Origin: Terriglobia bacterium
GTDB lineage: Bacteria > Acidobacteriota > Terriglobia > JAIQFV01
Assembly: GCA_020073085.1 (NCBI GenBank)
Contig: JAIQFV010000008.1
Coordinates: forward strand, 124,001-188,000
Direction: 5' to 3'
DNA: 64,000 nucleotides
In this document: piece by piece, positions 1 to 8,218 of the stretch
Numbering within the stretch: position 1 is the first letter of the stretch
Layout: each line of letters starts with the position of its first letter
Notes under the pieces: generated by a model
Databases searched by the model: none
The model's input: the letters and a program-made list of their open reading frames with translations, nothing else
What the model was told of the DNA's origin: nothing
Program-made: the position numbers and the translations under genes

Positions 1-233
1 ACGAGGCCTGGCTGGCCACGCTCGCCATCATCGTCTGGCACCTCTATATGGTCCTGATGCGACCGGGCTCGTACTCGTCGAGCTGGATGTGGCTGACCGG
101 AAAGATTACCCGCGAAGAAATGATCGAGGAACATCCCCTGGAATGGGAACGGATGGAGCGCGAAGCAAGGTCAGCCGGAAAAGCTGAAAAGGAGGAGGCA
201 CCGGAGATCCCTCAACCTGCCCGTTCGACATGA
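1..233 (+). CDS. cytochrome b subunit, HydC/FdnI-like (C-terminal end only)
   Basis: The reading frame is open from the window edge and ends at TGA 231-233. The visible 76 residues hold the end of the last membrane helix (IIVWHLYMVLMRP) and a cytosolic tail with TREEMIEEHPLEWERME. The complete cytochrome b at 5117 ends in the same way (IIIWHFYNVHFNP, then IEEFREEHPIEYERW), so this is the same family of small four-helix b-type cytochromes that pass quinol electrons to c-type cytochromes. One difference is visible: the two complete paralogues have WHxYxVH, whereas here the second histidine is replaced (WHLYMVL). It probably paired with a cytochrome c gene upstream of the window. The gap to the next gene (234-399) is GC-rich and holds no gene. 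Confidence 0.8.
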   Translation, partial: EAWLATLAIIVWHLYMVLMRPGSYSSSWMWLTGKITREEMIEEHPLEWERMEREARSAGKAEKEEAPEIPQPARST

Positions 234-399
234 CACCGGCAAGTTGCGCATCAAGAAGAACCCGGACCTTATCCCCGGCGCCTCCTTGGATGAGGCAAGT
301 CGCCCGCTAGTCGGGCCGCCCGGGCCGCTGCACCCGCGGGGGAGCGGGAACGCCAGCACGACCTTCTGACCCAGAGCGAGGAGATTTCGAAAAGAAATT

Positions 400-2190
400 A
401 TGCAATCCCGGAAAAGACAACGACAAAGCATGCTGGTGCTGGTGATCTTTCTGCTCGCCGTCTTTCTCGTCGTGTCCTACCGGTTTTACAAGGAAACCGA
501 AATCAAGGTGGCGGCCCAGTCGGGCGTTCAACAATGGTTGATTGCAGAAACGGCCGCGGCCGGGGTGGAAGGATATTTTGACACCATCTACAAGCGCCTG
601 GAAAAGGAATCCACCCTCCTGTCCACCCGGCCTGCGAACCAGCCGATTGCAGAGCATTCGCTCGACGCCCTCTATCTCGACTTGTCCTACCGGATTGCGG
701 GAGTCTACCTGCTGAACGACAAGTTCCAGATTGAAGTCTTCCGCTCCAACGATCCCCAACTACGCAATTTCGTCCCGCAGATTACGGGACCCTTGATGAC
801 CGCCCTGCTGCGGGGAGAACATGTGGTCGGTTCACCGGTCGCCACCAGCAATTACGAATACATCTTCGAGATCCTCGAACCGGTCCTCGACTCAGAAGGA
901 CACTTGAAGATGGCCCTGGGCGCCGCAGTTCCCCTCCGGAACCTGAGCTCTCTCTATCTCGACCCGTTAAACTCCACCAAAACCCACTACGCATGGATGC
1001 TGGATCAGAAAGGGATGCTTCTCTACAACCCTCGGCATCCCGAGATGCTCGGACACCAGATCCTCCAAAACCGCCAGGAGTGCTTCTCCTGCCACCTTAA
1101 TTTCGATACGGAAGAACGGATGGTGCGCGGGGACACCGGGACGGCAACAATCAAATTCAAGAACAAGGACCGGGACCTGGTCGCCTTTACACCGATCCGG
1201 ATGGGTAATCAGCATTGGTCGCTCGCCGTTTCGATCCCTTACACCGAGGCCACGGCACTCACGCGGGACAGTTTTCGCAATACGCTTCTCCTGGTCGCCT
1301 TCTTCTTCTCGATCATCATTGGAGGGGCACTGCTGGTCATGAACATGCATACCCGCAGCATCAAGGCCGAAGAGGAGGCACGGTTCACAAGACGCCAGGC
1401 GCAACTCGAGCGCCAGTTGCTGCAGTCAGAGCAGCTCGCGGGTATCGGCCGTATGACCTCCCAGATTGCCCACCAAATCAAGACGCCCCTCTCCGCCATC
1501 TCCCTGAATATCGAATATCTCGAAAAGGAAGTCCGGAAGCGCCTGCTTTCAAGCGGCGTCCCGGTGGGTGATGCTTCGCTGGAAGATCTCGAGAATGTCA
1601 CCGCTTCGGTCACGACCGAGATTCAGCGTCTCGCTGCATTGATCGAAGATTATTTGAAATTTGCGCGCCTTCCCAAACCGGCCTTTCATCCCGGTTCATT
1701 GACGGAAATGTTGGAAAGCCTGGCAGCGTTTTTGGAGAAGGAAATGGGAGACCGTCATATCCAGTTGAAGATGGACGCCGGGCCTCCCACCAGCACAGAG
1801 ACCCAGGACACTGACAAGATTCTGATGGACGAAAATCTTCTGTGGCAGGCCATAACCAACCTTATCCGCAACTCGGCCGAGGCTATGCCCTCCGGCGGTA
1901 CGATCACACTGAGCGTGAGATTCACCGACAACGACGTCGAATTCAAGATTTCGGACGAAGGGACCGGAATCCCGGAAGACAAGCTGCCTCATATTTTTGA
2001 TCCTTTCTTCACGACCAAGCCTGATGGAACGGGATTGGGACTCTCTTATGTCCAACGGATCATCGCCGAACATCACGCTTTCATCGCCTGTCAGAGCCGT
2101 CTGGGAGTGGGAACATCGTTCACGATCAACTTTCCCCGCTGGACGGACCAAATGCAGGAAGATGGAGTTTATGTTGATACTAAATCGTGA
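400..2190 (+). CDS. membrane sensor histidine kinase with periplasmic c-type heme motif
   Basis: 596 residues. Helix 1 is at about residues 9-26 (LVIFLLAVFLVVSYRF). A periplasmic sensor region of about 270 residues follows, then a second helix near 290-312 (LLLVAFFFSIIIGGALLV). The cytosolic part has a HisKA dimerisation helix with the H-box around H358 (AHQIKTPLS) and a HATPase_c domain with N box NLIRNSAEAM, G1 DEGTGIP, F box FDPFFTTK and G2 GTGLGLSYV. The sensor region contains C228-F-S-C231-H232, a covalent heme c attachment motif, so it probably senses redox state or a heme ligand. Motif and domains are seen; redox sensing is inferred. It lies between cytochrome genes, and the matching response regulator is probably the NtrC-type protein at 8219. 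GCGAGGAG lies upstream of the ATG. Confidence 0.93.
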   Translation: MQSRKRQRQSMLVLVIFLLAVFLVVSYRFYKETEIKVAAQSGVQQWLIAETAAAGVEGYFDTIYKRLEKESTLLSTRPANQPIAEHSLDALYLDLSYRIAGVYLLNDKFQIEVFRSNDPQLRNFVPQITGPLMTALLRGEHVVGSPVATSNYEYIFEILEPVLDSEGHLKMALGAAVPLRNLSSLYLDPLNSTKTHYAWMLDQKGMLLYNPRHPEMLGHQILQNRQECFSCHLNFDTEERMVRGDTGTATIKFKNKDRDLVAFTPIRMGNQHWSLAVSIPYTEATALTRDSFRNTLLLVAFFFSIIIGGALLVMNMHTRSIKAEEEARFTRRQAQLERQLLQSEQLAGIGRMTSQIAHQIKTPLSAISLNIEYLEKEVRKRLLSSGVPVGDASLEDLENVTASVTTEIQRLAALIEDYLKFARLPKPAFHPGSLTEMLESLAAFLEKEMGDRHIQLKMDAGPPTSTETQDTDKILMDENLLWQAITNLIRNSAEAMPSGGTITLSVRFTDNDVEFKISDEGTGIPEDKLPHIFDPFFTTKPDGTGLGLSYVQRIIAEHHAFIACQSRLGVGTSFTINFPRWTDQMQEDGVYVDTKS

Positions 2191-3289
2191 TTTAAATCCA
2201 CCGATTCGGGGAGCCCGCCGGCGTCGAATTCGGGAATGGGCCCCGAGACGATCCTGCACGAGGAGGGTTCTGCGACTTCTTCCCACAGTCCTTCTTCTTG
2301 GGACAGGTTTCTTCATGGCCTTGCCGGGTTTCTCGGCAGTTAATCCTGGATCCACCTCCGTGTCGCCGGATTGTTTGCTCTGTCATGCGAAATCAAAAAG
2401 CCCAGTCATCGAGGAGATGCTCAAGGACTCCGTCCACCAAGGGCTTGCTTGTACTGATTGTCATGCAGACATCCTGAGCGTTCCCCATGCGGAGAAACCT
2501 TCAGCCGTGGATTGTGGTTCCTGTCATGCCGCCGAATCGGCGGGATGGCACCAGAGCCCCCACGCGGTGAGACCGGGGGCGCCTACCTGCGCCGGCTGCC
2601 ATGGCACGCATTCCATTCATGCGATTCGACCCGGGAATAATTCCGTCATCAAGCTGCAAATTGCCCAGCTCTGCGAGAGATGTCACGACCAGCAGTTTGC
2701 GAGCTACAAGACCAGCGTGCATGCCCGGGCTTTGGAAAGAGGAGACGGAGAGGCGGCCACCTGCACCGATTGCCACGGCGGGCATGCCATCCAAGGCCCC
2801 GAATCCGCAGGCTCACCGGTGGCTCCTGCCTCAGTTTCCAGCACCTGCGGCAGCTGCCACGGCGACAAAAAGGCCATGGCAACGTCCGGACTCCCCACGG
2901 ACCGGGTCTCCACCTTCCGAAGCAGTTTTCACGCCGCGGCGCTGGGGATGGGCAACATGAAAGCAGCGACCTGCGCGTCTTGCCACGGCGCCCATGACAT
3001 CCTGGCTTCCGCCGATCCCGCCTCGCGTACCCATCCGGCCAATCTGCCGAAGACATGCAGTCATTGCCACGCCGGTGTGAAACAGGGCTTTGCCGGGGTC
3101 AGAATCCATGTTGACGTCAGCCCGACGGGGGCACGAGCGGCCTGGTTTGTCCGAGTCTTTTACATTCTATTTATTAGCATCCTGGTCCTGGGTTTCATCG
3201 TTCACATCCTCGCCGAGCGCTTGGGGGCATTGAGAAACAAGAAGAGGGCGCTCCGCGATGTCTCTTCTGGAAAGGAAGGTGTTGAATGA
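2171..3289 (+). CDS. nonaheme cytochrome c, membrane anchored
   Basis: About 372 residues. The frame stays open upstream inside the kinase gene. The ATG at 2171 is preferred over 2162 because GGAAGATGGAG lies just in front of it. An N-terminal hydrophobic stretch (LLPTVLLLGTGFFMALPG) serves as signal peptide or anchor. Nine CxxCH motifs follow (CLLCH, CTDCH, CGSCH, CAGCH, CERCH, CTDCH, CGSCH, CASCH, CSHCH), and a C-terminal helix (VFYILFISILVLGFIVHIL) leaves a short basic tail in the cytosol. The hemes therefore face the periplasm. The gene overlaps the next one by 4 bases (ATGA), so both products should be made together. Size and heme count match the c-type half of Geobacter CbcL, here as a separate polypeptide. 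Role as electron acceptor from the adjacent cytochrome b is inferred. Confidence 0.9.
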   Translation: MLILNRDLNPPIRGARRRRIREWAPRRSCTRRVLRLLPTVLLLGTGFFMALPGFSAVNPGSTSVSPDCLLCHAKSKSPVIEEMLKDSVHQGLACTDCHADILSVPHAEKPSAVDCGSCHAAESAGWHQSPHAVRPGAPTCAGCHGTHSIHAIRPGNNSVIKLQIAQLCERCHDQQFASYKTSVHARALERGDGEAATCTDCHGGHAIQGPESAGSPVAPASVSSTCGSCHGDKKAMATSGLPTDRVSTFRSSFHAAALGMGNMKAATCASCHGAHDILASADPASRTHPANLPKTCSHCHAGVKQGFAGVRIHVDVSPTGARAAWFVRVFYILFISILVLGFIVHILAERLGALRNKKRALRDVSSGKEGVE

Positions 3290-4014
3290 AGGCCAGAGAG
3301 GGACTCGAGAAGGATAACCGCGGGTCATTGGGACAACCTGCCGCCACAATCAGCCGCCTCACGTTATGGCAAAGGTGGGAGCACGGCCTGATGGCTCTTT
3401 CTGTCACATTACTCATCCTTTCAGGGCTGGCCCTGGCATACCACGAGCAGGCTTGGGCCCGATTATTGATCCGGCTCATGGGAGGGCTCGAGGGCCGTCA
3501 CTGGGTCCACCGAGCCTCCGCCATAGGGCTCCTGGTTGCAGGCTTGTTGCATTTCTCAGGGCTGATTCTCTCGGAGCGGCATCAACGTGATTTCCATGAG
3601 GTCAAGCCCCGGCTCAACGACTTCCGCGCCGCGTGGGGGGGGCTGAAATTTGCGTTTTCCGGAAGGGGTGAACCGCCTCCGTACGGTTGGTTTACTCCCA
3701 TGCAGAAGCTCCAATACTGGGGGGTGCTAATCGGATGTTTGTTAATGGGAGTCTCGGGAGCACTTTTGTGGAACCCCGTCATCACTTTGAATTCCTTCCC
3801 AAAGTGGGTGCTGGACATCATGCTGGTCCTCCATGCCACGGAGGCGCAGTTCATCTTTGTGCTCTTCATCCTCTGGCATCTCTATGACGTTCACCTGGCC
3901 GGAGGAAATTTCCCGATGAATCCCGCCTGGCTCACAGGAAAAATGTCGGAGGAACTCTTCGTCCGTCAACACCGCGCCTCTATGGAAAATGCTCGCTCCA
4001 AGGAGGAGGCATGA
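3286..4014 (+). CDS. diheme-type cytochrome b, HydC/FdnI-like
   Basis: 242 residues with four predicted helices: TLLILSGLALAYH, AIGLLVAGLLHFSGLI, GVLIGCLLMGVSGALLW, and ATEAQFIFVLFILWHLY. Candidate heme b ligands are the histidines of RWEHGLMAL, YHEQ, WVHRASAIG, LLHFSG and WHLYDVHLAGGNFP. The family (formate dehydrogenase gamma, Ni/Fe hydrogenase cytochrome b, thiosulfate reductase cytochrome b) takes electrons between a periplasmic partner and the quinone pool. ATG overlaps the stop of the nonaheme cytochrome (ATGA), with GGAAAGGAAGG as ribosome binding site. With no hydrogenase or formate dehydrogenase nearby, the partner is most likely the nonaheme cytochrome, giving a two-subunit quinol:cytochrome oxidoreductase (inference). 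Confidence 0.88.
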   Translation: MKAREGLEKDNRGSLGQPAATISRLTLWQRWEHGLMALSVTLLILSGLALAYHEQAWARLLIRLMGGLEGRHWVHRASAIGLLVAGLLHFSGLILSERHQRDFHEVKPRLNDFRAAWGGLKFAFSGRGEPPPYGWFTPMQKLQYWGVLIGCLLMGVSGALLWNPVITLNSFPKWVLDIMLVLHATEAQFIFVLFILWHLYDVHLAGGNFPMNPAWLTGKMSEELFVRQHRASMENARSKEEA

Positions 4015-5120
4015 CCCGCTCGTTCTATAAGCCTCTTGTCCTCGAAGCCGTGTTTGTCGTTCTCGGGATGACTTGGCTTGTGACCCCCTCCCGGGTCCGC
4101 GCTCAGGAAGACATTCGATGCCTCACCTGTCATGGCAAGCCCGGTTTCGAAAAGACCCTGCCCTCGGGCAAGAGGCTCGAGTTATTTGTAGATCCCATGC
4201 GTCTGCGTCTCTCCGTTCACAAAGACCGAAAGTGCGTCGACTGCCATGCCGATGTTACCGAGGTCCCGCACCCCGAGATTCCTCAGAAAGTGAATTGTGG
4301 ACGATGTCATTTCCTGGGCAACTCCGTAGGAGCCCCCCAGCTCGAAAGATACCTCGAGTACGGGACGAGCGTTCACGGGAAAGCCCTGGCCGAAGGGAAT
4401 CCCAAGGCCCCTGTTTGTCAGGACTGCCATGGTGACCATTTCATTCTCCCCGGCTCCGACCCACGTTCTCAAGTAAACCACAAAAGCATTCCTCAGACTT
4501 GCGGGGGATGTCATCTGGAAATATACGCCCAGTACCAGGAATCCGTGCATGGACAGGCCCTGATGAAGGGGGCCAAAGATGCCCCTGTATGTACCAACTG
4601 TCATGGAGAGCACAACATCCTGAAACCCCAGGACAAGACCTCCACCGTCAACCCGGGAACGGTGGTGAACACATGCTCCAAATGCCATGCCAAAGTCGTC
4701 ATCATGGAGAAATACGGCGTCAAGGCGGAGCAGGTGGCGACCTACCGCGAATCTTTCCACGGGATTGCCAACGAATTCGGGATGCTCAAGGCGGCCAATT
4801 GCGCCTCCTGCCACACGGCTCACCAGATTTATCCCGAGCAAGACCCCCGCTCAACGGTCAATTCAAAAAACATCCCGCTCACCTGCGGAAAATGTCACCC
4901 CGGGGCGAATGCCAACTTTGCCAAGGGACGAATCCATCTCAACCCCAAGGACAAATCGGCAGGAATCGTCTACTGGGTGGCCCTGGGCTTCAAGATCTTG
5001 ACTCTCTCGACGCTCGCCGGTCTCCTGATCCACATTGCCCTCGACCTCTATCGTCGGTTCAAGAACCGGGGGCAGGCGGGTGAACAGAAGGAAGTTGAAG
5101 TCGCGGAGAAGTCGCAATGA
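4011..5120 (+). CDS. nonaheme cytochrome c, membrane anchored (second copy)
   Basis: 369 residues. A signal peptide covers about residues 1-31 (LVLEAVFVVLGMTWLVTPSRVRA). Nine CxxCH sites follow (CLTCH, CVDCH, CGRCH, CQDCH, CGGCH, CTNCH, CSKCH, CASCH, CGKCH), then a C-terminal helix (VALGFKILTLSTLAGLLIHIAL) and a charged tail. The order and spacing of hemes, the HGxAL-like segments after each cluster and the closing GRIHL/RIHV segment before the anchor all parallel the protein at 2171, so the two are paralogues. Translation is coupled on both sides: GGAGGAGG then ATGA at the start, ATGA at the stop. It should be the periplasmic electron acceptor of the cytochrome b at 5117. Partner assignment is inferred from gene order. 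Confidence 0.92.
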   Translation: MTRSFYKPLVLEAVFVVLGMTWLVTPSRVRAQEDIRCLTCHGKPGFEKTLPSGKRLELFVDPMRLRLSVHKDRKCVDCHADVTEVPHPEIPQKVNCGRCHFLGNSVGAPQLERYLEYGTSVHGKALAEGNPKAPVCQDCHGDHFILPGSDPRSQVNHKSIPQTCGGCHLEIYAQYQESVHGQALMKGAKDAPVCTNCHGEHNILKPQDKTSTVNPGTVVNTCSKCHAKVVIMEKYGVKAEQVATYRESFHGIANEFGMLKAANCASCHTAHQIYPEQDPRSTVNSKNIPLTCGKCHPGANANFAKGRIHLNPKDKSAGIVYWVALGFKILTLSTLAGLLIHIALDLYRRFKNRGQAGEQKEVEVAEKSQ

Positions 5121-6166
5121 GTGAAGAGAAGAGAGTCCCCCTTGAAGACAGCCTCTGGGCCCGTCAAGACACGGCCGAGACGGCCGCCCGTTTGTCCCGA
5201 AGCATTTCTGATTCAGTGACGAAGGAATTACCGAAAGGCCTCACGGAACCGCAGTTCAAGCGCCTGAAAAAGGAACTTCTGGCCTCCCTCGAAAAGGAAA
5301 TGATCCTTGAAAGCCGGAGGGTCATCCGCCTCTTCCTGGAAGAGGAAGAGGCACAACAAAAGCATTTGGAGAAGAGGCGGAAGCGAAAGGCCCTCTTCGA
5401 AGAGTCCGTGGAGCGGATCAGTTTGAATCAGCGTGGCCAGCACATGATCTTACTCACCTGTACCCTGCTGCTGATCATCACCGGGCTGCCCATCAAGTTT
5501 CACGAGGCGCCCGCCGCTGAATTCATCATTCACCTCCTGGGCGGACCGAACATCACCCGTGTCCTGCATCGAATCGGCGCGATTGGGCTCACCATCGTTG
5601 GGCTCTATCATCTCTGGTACTGCATGGCCTTTGAAGAAGGGCGCCGGAATTTCGGGCTGTTGCTGCCGTCTCCGCGGGACCTCAAGGATTTTCTCCAACA
5701 GATGGGGTATTACCTCGGTCTCAAGAAAGACCGGCCGTTGTTTGATCGATTCTCGTACATCGAGAAATTTGACTATTGGGCGGTTTACTGGGGGATGGTG
5801 GTGATGATCACCTCGGGTTACATCCTGTGGTTCATGGAGACGGCCATCAACCAGTTCGGCAAGGTCGCCTATGACATTGCCCGGGAGGCCCATTCCGATG
5901 AAGGGTTACTGGCCACCCTCGCGATTATCATCTGGCATTTTTACAACGTCCATTTCAACCCCAAGAAATTTCCGGGAAGTCTGACGTGGTGGCATGGACG
6001 AATTCCGATTGAGGAATTCCGCGAAGAGCATCCGATCGAGTACGAGCGGTGGCTTGAAGCACAGAAACAAGAGGAGACTGAAATGGAGCAGGGATCCGAA
6101 GGGATTCCGGGTAGTCGATCGGTATCGGGCGGAAAAGAGAAGCCAGAGGGAGGAAGCTCCTCATGA
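5117..6166 (+). CDS. diheme-type cytochrome b with long charged N-terminal extension
   Basis: 349 residues. Residues 1 to about 95 form a charged, helical, probably coiled-coil cytosolic extension (for example KRLKKELLASLEKEM and FLEEEEAQQKHLEKRRKRK) that the paralogue at 3286 lacks. Four helices of the HydC/FdnI-like fold follow, with candidate ligands in RGQHMILL, IKFHEAP, VLHRIGAIG, LYHLWY and WHFYNVHFNPKKFP. The C-terminal tail EEFREEHPIEYERW is shared with the truncated protein at the window start. It overlaps the nonaheme gene before it and the large cytochrome after it by ATGA. Likely the membrane quinol-oxidising subunit of the second cytochrome b/c module. The extension might dock a cytosolic partner; nothing in the sequence identifies one. 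Confidence 0.9.
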   Translation: MSEEKRVPLEDSLWARQDTAETAARLSRSISDSVTKELPKGLTEPQFKRLKKELLASLEKEMILESRRVIRLFLEEEEAQQKHLEKRRKRKALFEESVERISLNQRGQHMILLTCTLLLIITGLPIKFHEAPAAEFIIHLLGGPNITRVLHRIGAIGLTIVGLYHLWYCMAFEEGRRNFGLLLPSPRDLKDFLQQMGYYLGLKKDRPLFDRFSYIEKFDYWAVYWGMVVMITSGYILWFMETAINQFGKVAYDIAREAHSDEGLLATLAIIIWHFYNVHFNPKKFPGSLTWWHGRIPIEEFREEHPIEYERWLEAQKQEETEMEQGSEGIPGSRSVSGGKEKPEGGSSS

Positions 6167-8202
6167 CCCGCCGGAACCTCCGCCTGTTCGCCTTGCTGGG
6201 CCTCACGGCAATCGTTGTCCTTTCGGGCTGGTTCTTTGTGGATGTGACCGCCCGCCGCTCTTCCTTTTGCAGCAACTGCCACTACATGCAGCCTTATGTG
6301 GATCAATGGAGAAGCTCGACGCACAAGAATGTCGCCTGTGTGCAATGTCATCCCACCACACGCCGCGCCATGTTTGGTCAATTCATCAAAAACGTGACGA
6401 GGACTTACAATCCACGGCCTCGGGCCTACGTGCCCGATGAAGCCTGCGCCTCCTCAGGCTGCCACGCCGGGATGCCCAAGAGCACAGCGGTCAAGTTCCT
6501 GACGGTCACCTTCCCCCACCAACCTCATTTGGGGGTCGACCGCCGAGGGATCAGACTGCATTGTGCCTCCTGCCACGGGGCCTCCAACGAGGCCGGCCAT
6601 GTCTCGGTGGACAAACGCATCTGTTACCTCTGCCATTTCAAAGGACAGCCGGTGGAGGGAACTTTAACGTGGTGCGGGTCGTGTCACGGCGCCCCGACAG
6701 GGATGAGCCAGCATGCCGGGTTTATCTTTGACATGAAGGCATACGCCGCTTCCGGGGTGCAGTGCAGCCGATGCCATGTCGCGGTGCATGAGGGCCTGGG
6801 CGAAGTGTCTAGGGACAAGTGTTTCAGTTGCCACGTTTCACGGGTTGAAGCCATCTCGAACCCCAAAGCACTCCACGACAACCATGTCGGTGATCAACAG
6901 ATCCGGTGCATGGAGTGCCATGAGCCGATCCGCCATGGGAACATCAAAATTCTTTCAGTTCTTGATGTCTCCTGCGAATCCTGCCATCCAAACCTTCATG
7001 CCGGGCCGAAGGAGACCTATCTGGGTGTCGGCGCAAGAGAGGTCCCCGCCACCCCCAGTCGGATGTTTGCGGCTCAGATCAAATGCACGGGCTGCCACAC
7101 TCAAGTGATCGTCCGAGGGGGGGTGTCATTCCTCAGTCAGGGGAACAAAACCGCGAACCCAAAGGCTTGCGCTGCCTGTCATGACGCCCGGTTCATTCCC
7201 ATGGTGGAACGGTGGAAATCTCAAGGTAAAGTCTTAATGACGGAAGCTCGCCGCCTTTCGAATGAAGGGAGAATCCTCGCGGCTCGGGCCCCGTCCAACC
7301 CCGACGTCCAAAAGACCTCCTCCGACCTGGATTTCAACGCGAATTTTTTGGAGCAGGGTCATCCTGTTCATAACATCGAATACGGAATCCGAATTGTTCA
7401 AACGAACTCGGAACTCCTCAAGAAGCTGACTGAAAGCGTTAAAGTGCCGTCCACGGCTGCCAGTGTACAGCCCGCTTTTGCCAGAGGTCCGTTCACCTAC
7501 TGTAACGAATCGTGCCACACCTTCATTCCCAGAAAGGAACCCTATAATTTCAAGGGAGTCGATTTCCCCCACACGTATCACGTGCAGAAGGCTGCCCTCC
7601 CTTGCGATACCTGTCACAAGGAGAATCATCATAAGGAGTTGAGTCTGACGGGCCCCCCCGACTGTGCTTCGTGCCATCATGCCAGCGCCAAAGTCGACTG
7701 TGCGCGTTGTCATGCATCACAAGCGGCATTCTTCGGCGGAAAACTTCCACCTCATCTGAACGTGACGGCCAAGCCGGATGCCATGTCGGGGATCGTCGGC
7801 TGCGTCGACTGTCATGACCCCACTAAACCGGACCCACTGAAGGAGGTCTCCAAGGCTTGCGAGGCCTGTCATGAAGGAAAAGGCGCAAAGGATCTCGAAA
7901 GCTGGCGCCGGCAGTTGCAGGAGGAAGTAGGGAAAGTGCGTCTCCTCTCTGAAGAAAACAGCATGCTGTTGAACGGGTTCGAACGCCGGGGGGTCGGAGT
8001 TGCCTTATACCGAACCAGGCTGGAAGCGGCACGTGCACGCCTGGATTACCTCGAGAAGGCAAAGGGTGTCCATAACATGGTCGCGGCCAGAGCCATCCTG
8101 GAGAGAATCAAGCAGGAACTCACCGCACTGCTTTCTGAAGCCAACCGGATCGCCGCCCCAGCCCCGGCAAAGAAGAAGGAAAACCAATCCAAGAACGACT
8201 GA
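6163..8202 (+). CDS. large NapC-like multiheme cytochrome c, up to 18 hemes
   Basis: 679 residues. A single N-terminal helix (LFALLGLTAIVVLSGWFFVDV) is followed at once by CSNCHYMQP, which is the NapC/NirT/NrfH arrangement for a quinol-facing first heme. Sixteen standard CxxCH motifs can be counted, plus CASSGCH (CX4CH, about residue 96) and CNESCH (CX3CH, about residue 447), giving up to 18 sites. The last 115 residues have no heme motif and are helical (SWRRQLQEEVGKVRLL and later LEAARARLDYLEKAKG). A similar heme-free helical tail ends the nonaheme protein at 22564. The gene starts inside the stop of the cytochrome b gene (ATGA) with GGAGGAAG in front. Probably a periplasmic electron conduit or reductase; the substrate cannot be told from sequence. 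Confidence 0.88.
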   Translation: MTRRNLRLFALLGLTAIVVLSGWFFVDVTARRSSFCSNCHYMQPYVDQWRSSTHKNVACVQCHPTTRRAMFGQFIKNVTRTYNPRPRAYVPDEACASSGCHAGMPKSTAVKFLTVTFPHQPHLGVDRRGIRLHCASCHGASNEAGHVSVDKRICYLCHFKGQPVEGTLTWCGSCHGAPTGMSQHAGFIFDMKAYAASGVQCSRCHVAVHEGLGEVSRDKCFSCHVSRVEAISNPKALHDNHVGDQQIRCMECHEPIRHGNIKILSVLDVSCESCHPNLHAGPKETYLGVGAREVPATPSRMFAAQIKCTGCHTQVIVRGGVSFLSQGNKTANPKACAACHDARFIPMVERWKSQGKVLMTEARRLSNEGRILAARAPSNPDVQKTSSDLDFNANFLEQGHPVHNIEYGIRIVQTNSELLKKLTESVKVPSTAASVQPAFARGPFTYCNESCHTFIPRKEPYNFKGVDFPHTYHVQKAALPCDTCHKENHHKELSLTGPPDCASCHHASAKVDCARCHASQAAFFGGKLPPHLNVTAKPDAMSGIVGCVDCHDPTKPDPLKEVSKACEACHEGKGAKDLESWRRQLQEEVGKVRLLSEENSMLLNGFERRGVGVALYRTRLEAARARLDYLEKAKGVHNMVAARAILERIKQELTALLSEANRIAAPAPAKKKENQSKND

Positions 8203-8218
8203 CAAGAAGCTGAATCCT

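Noticed and set aside
231-254. Sigma-54-like TGACAC...TTGC upstream of the sensor kinase
   Set aside because: The span is 17 instead of 15 bases and the first block lacks GG.
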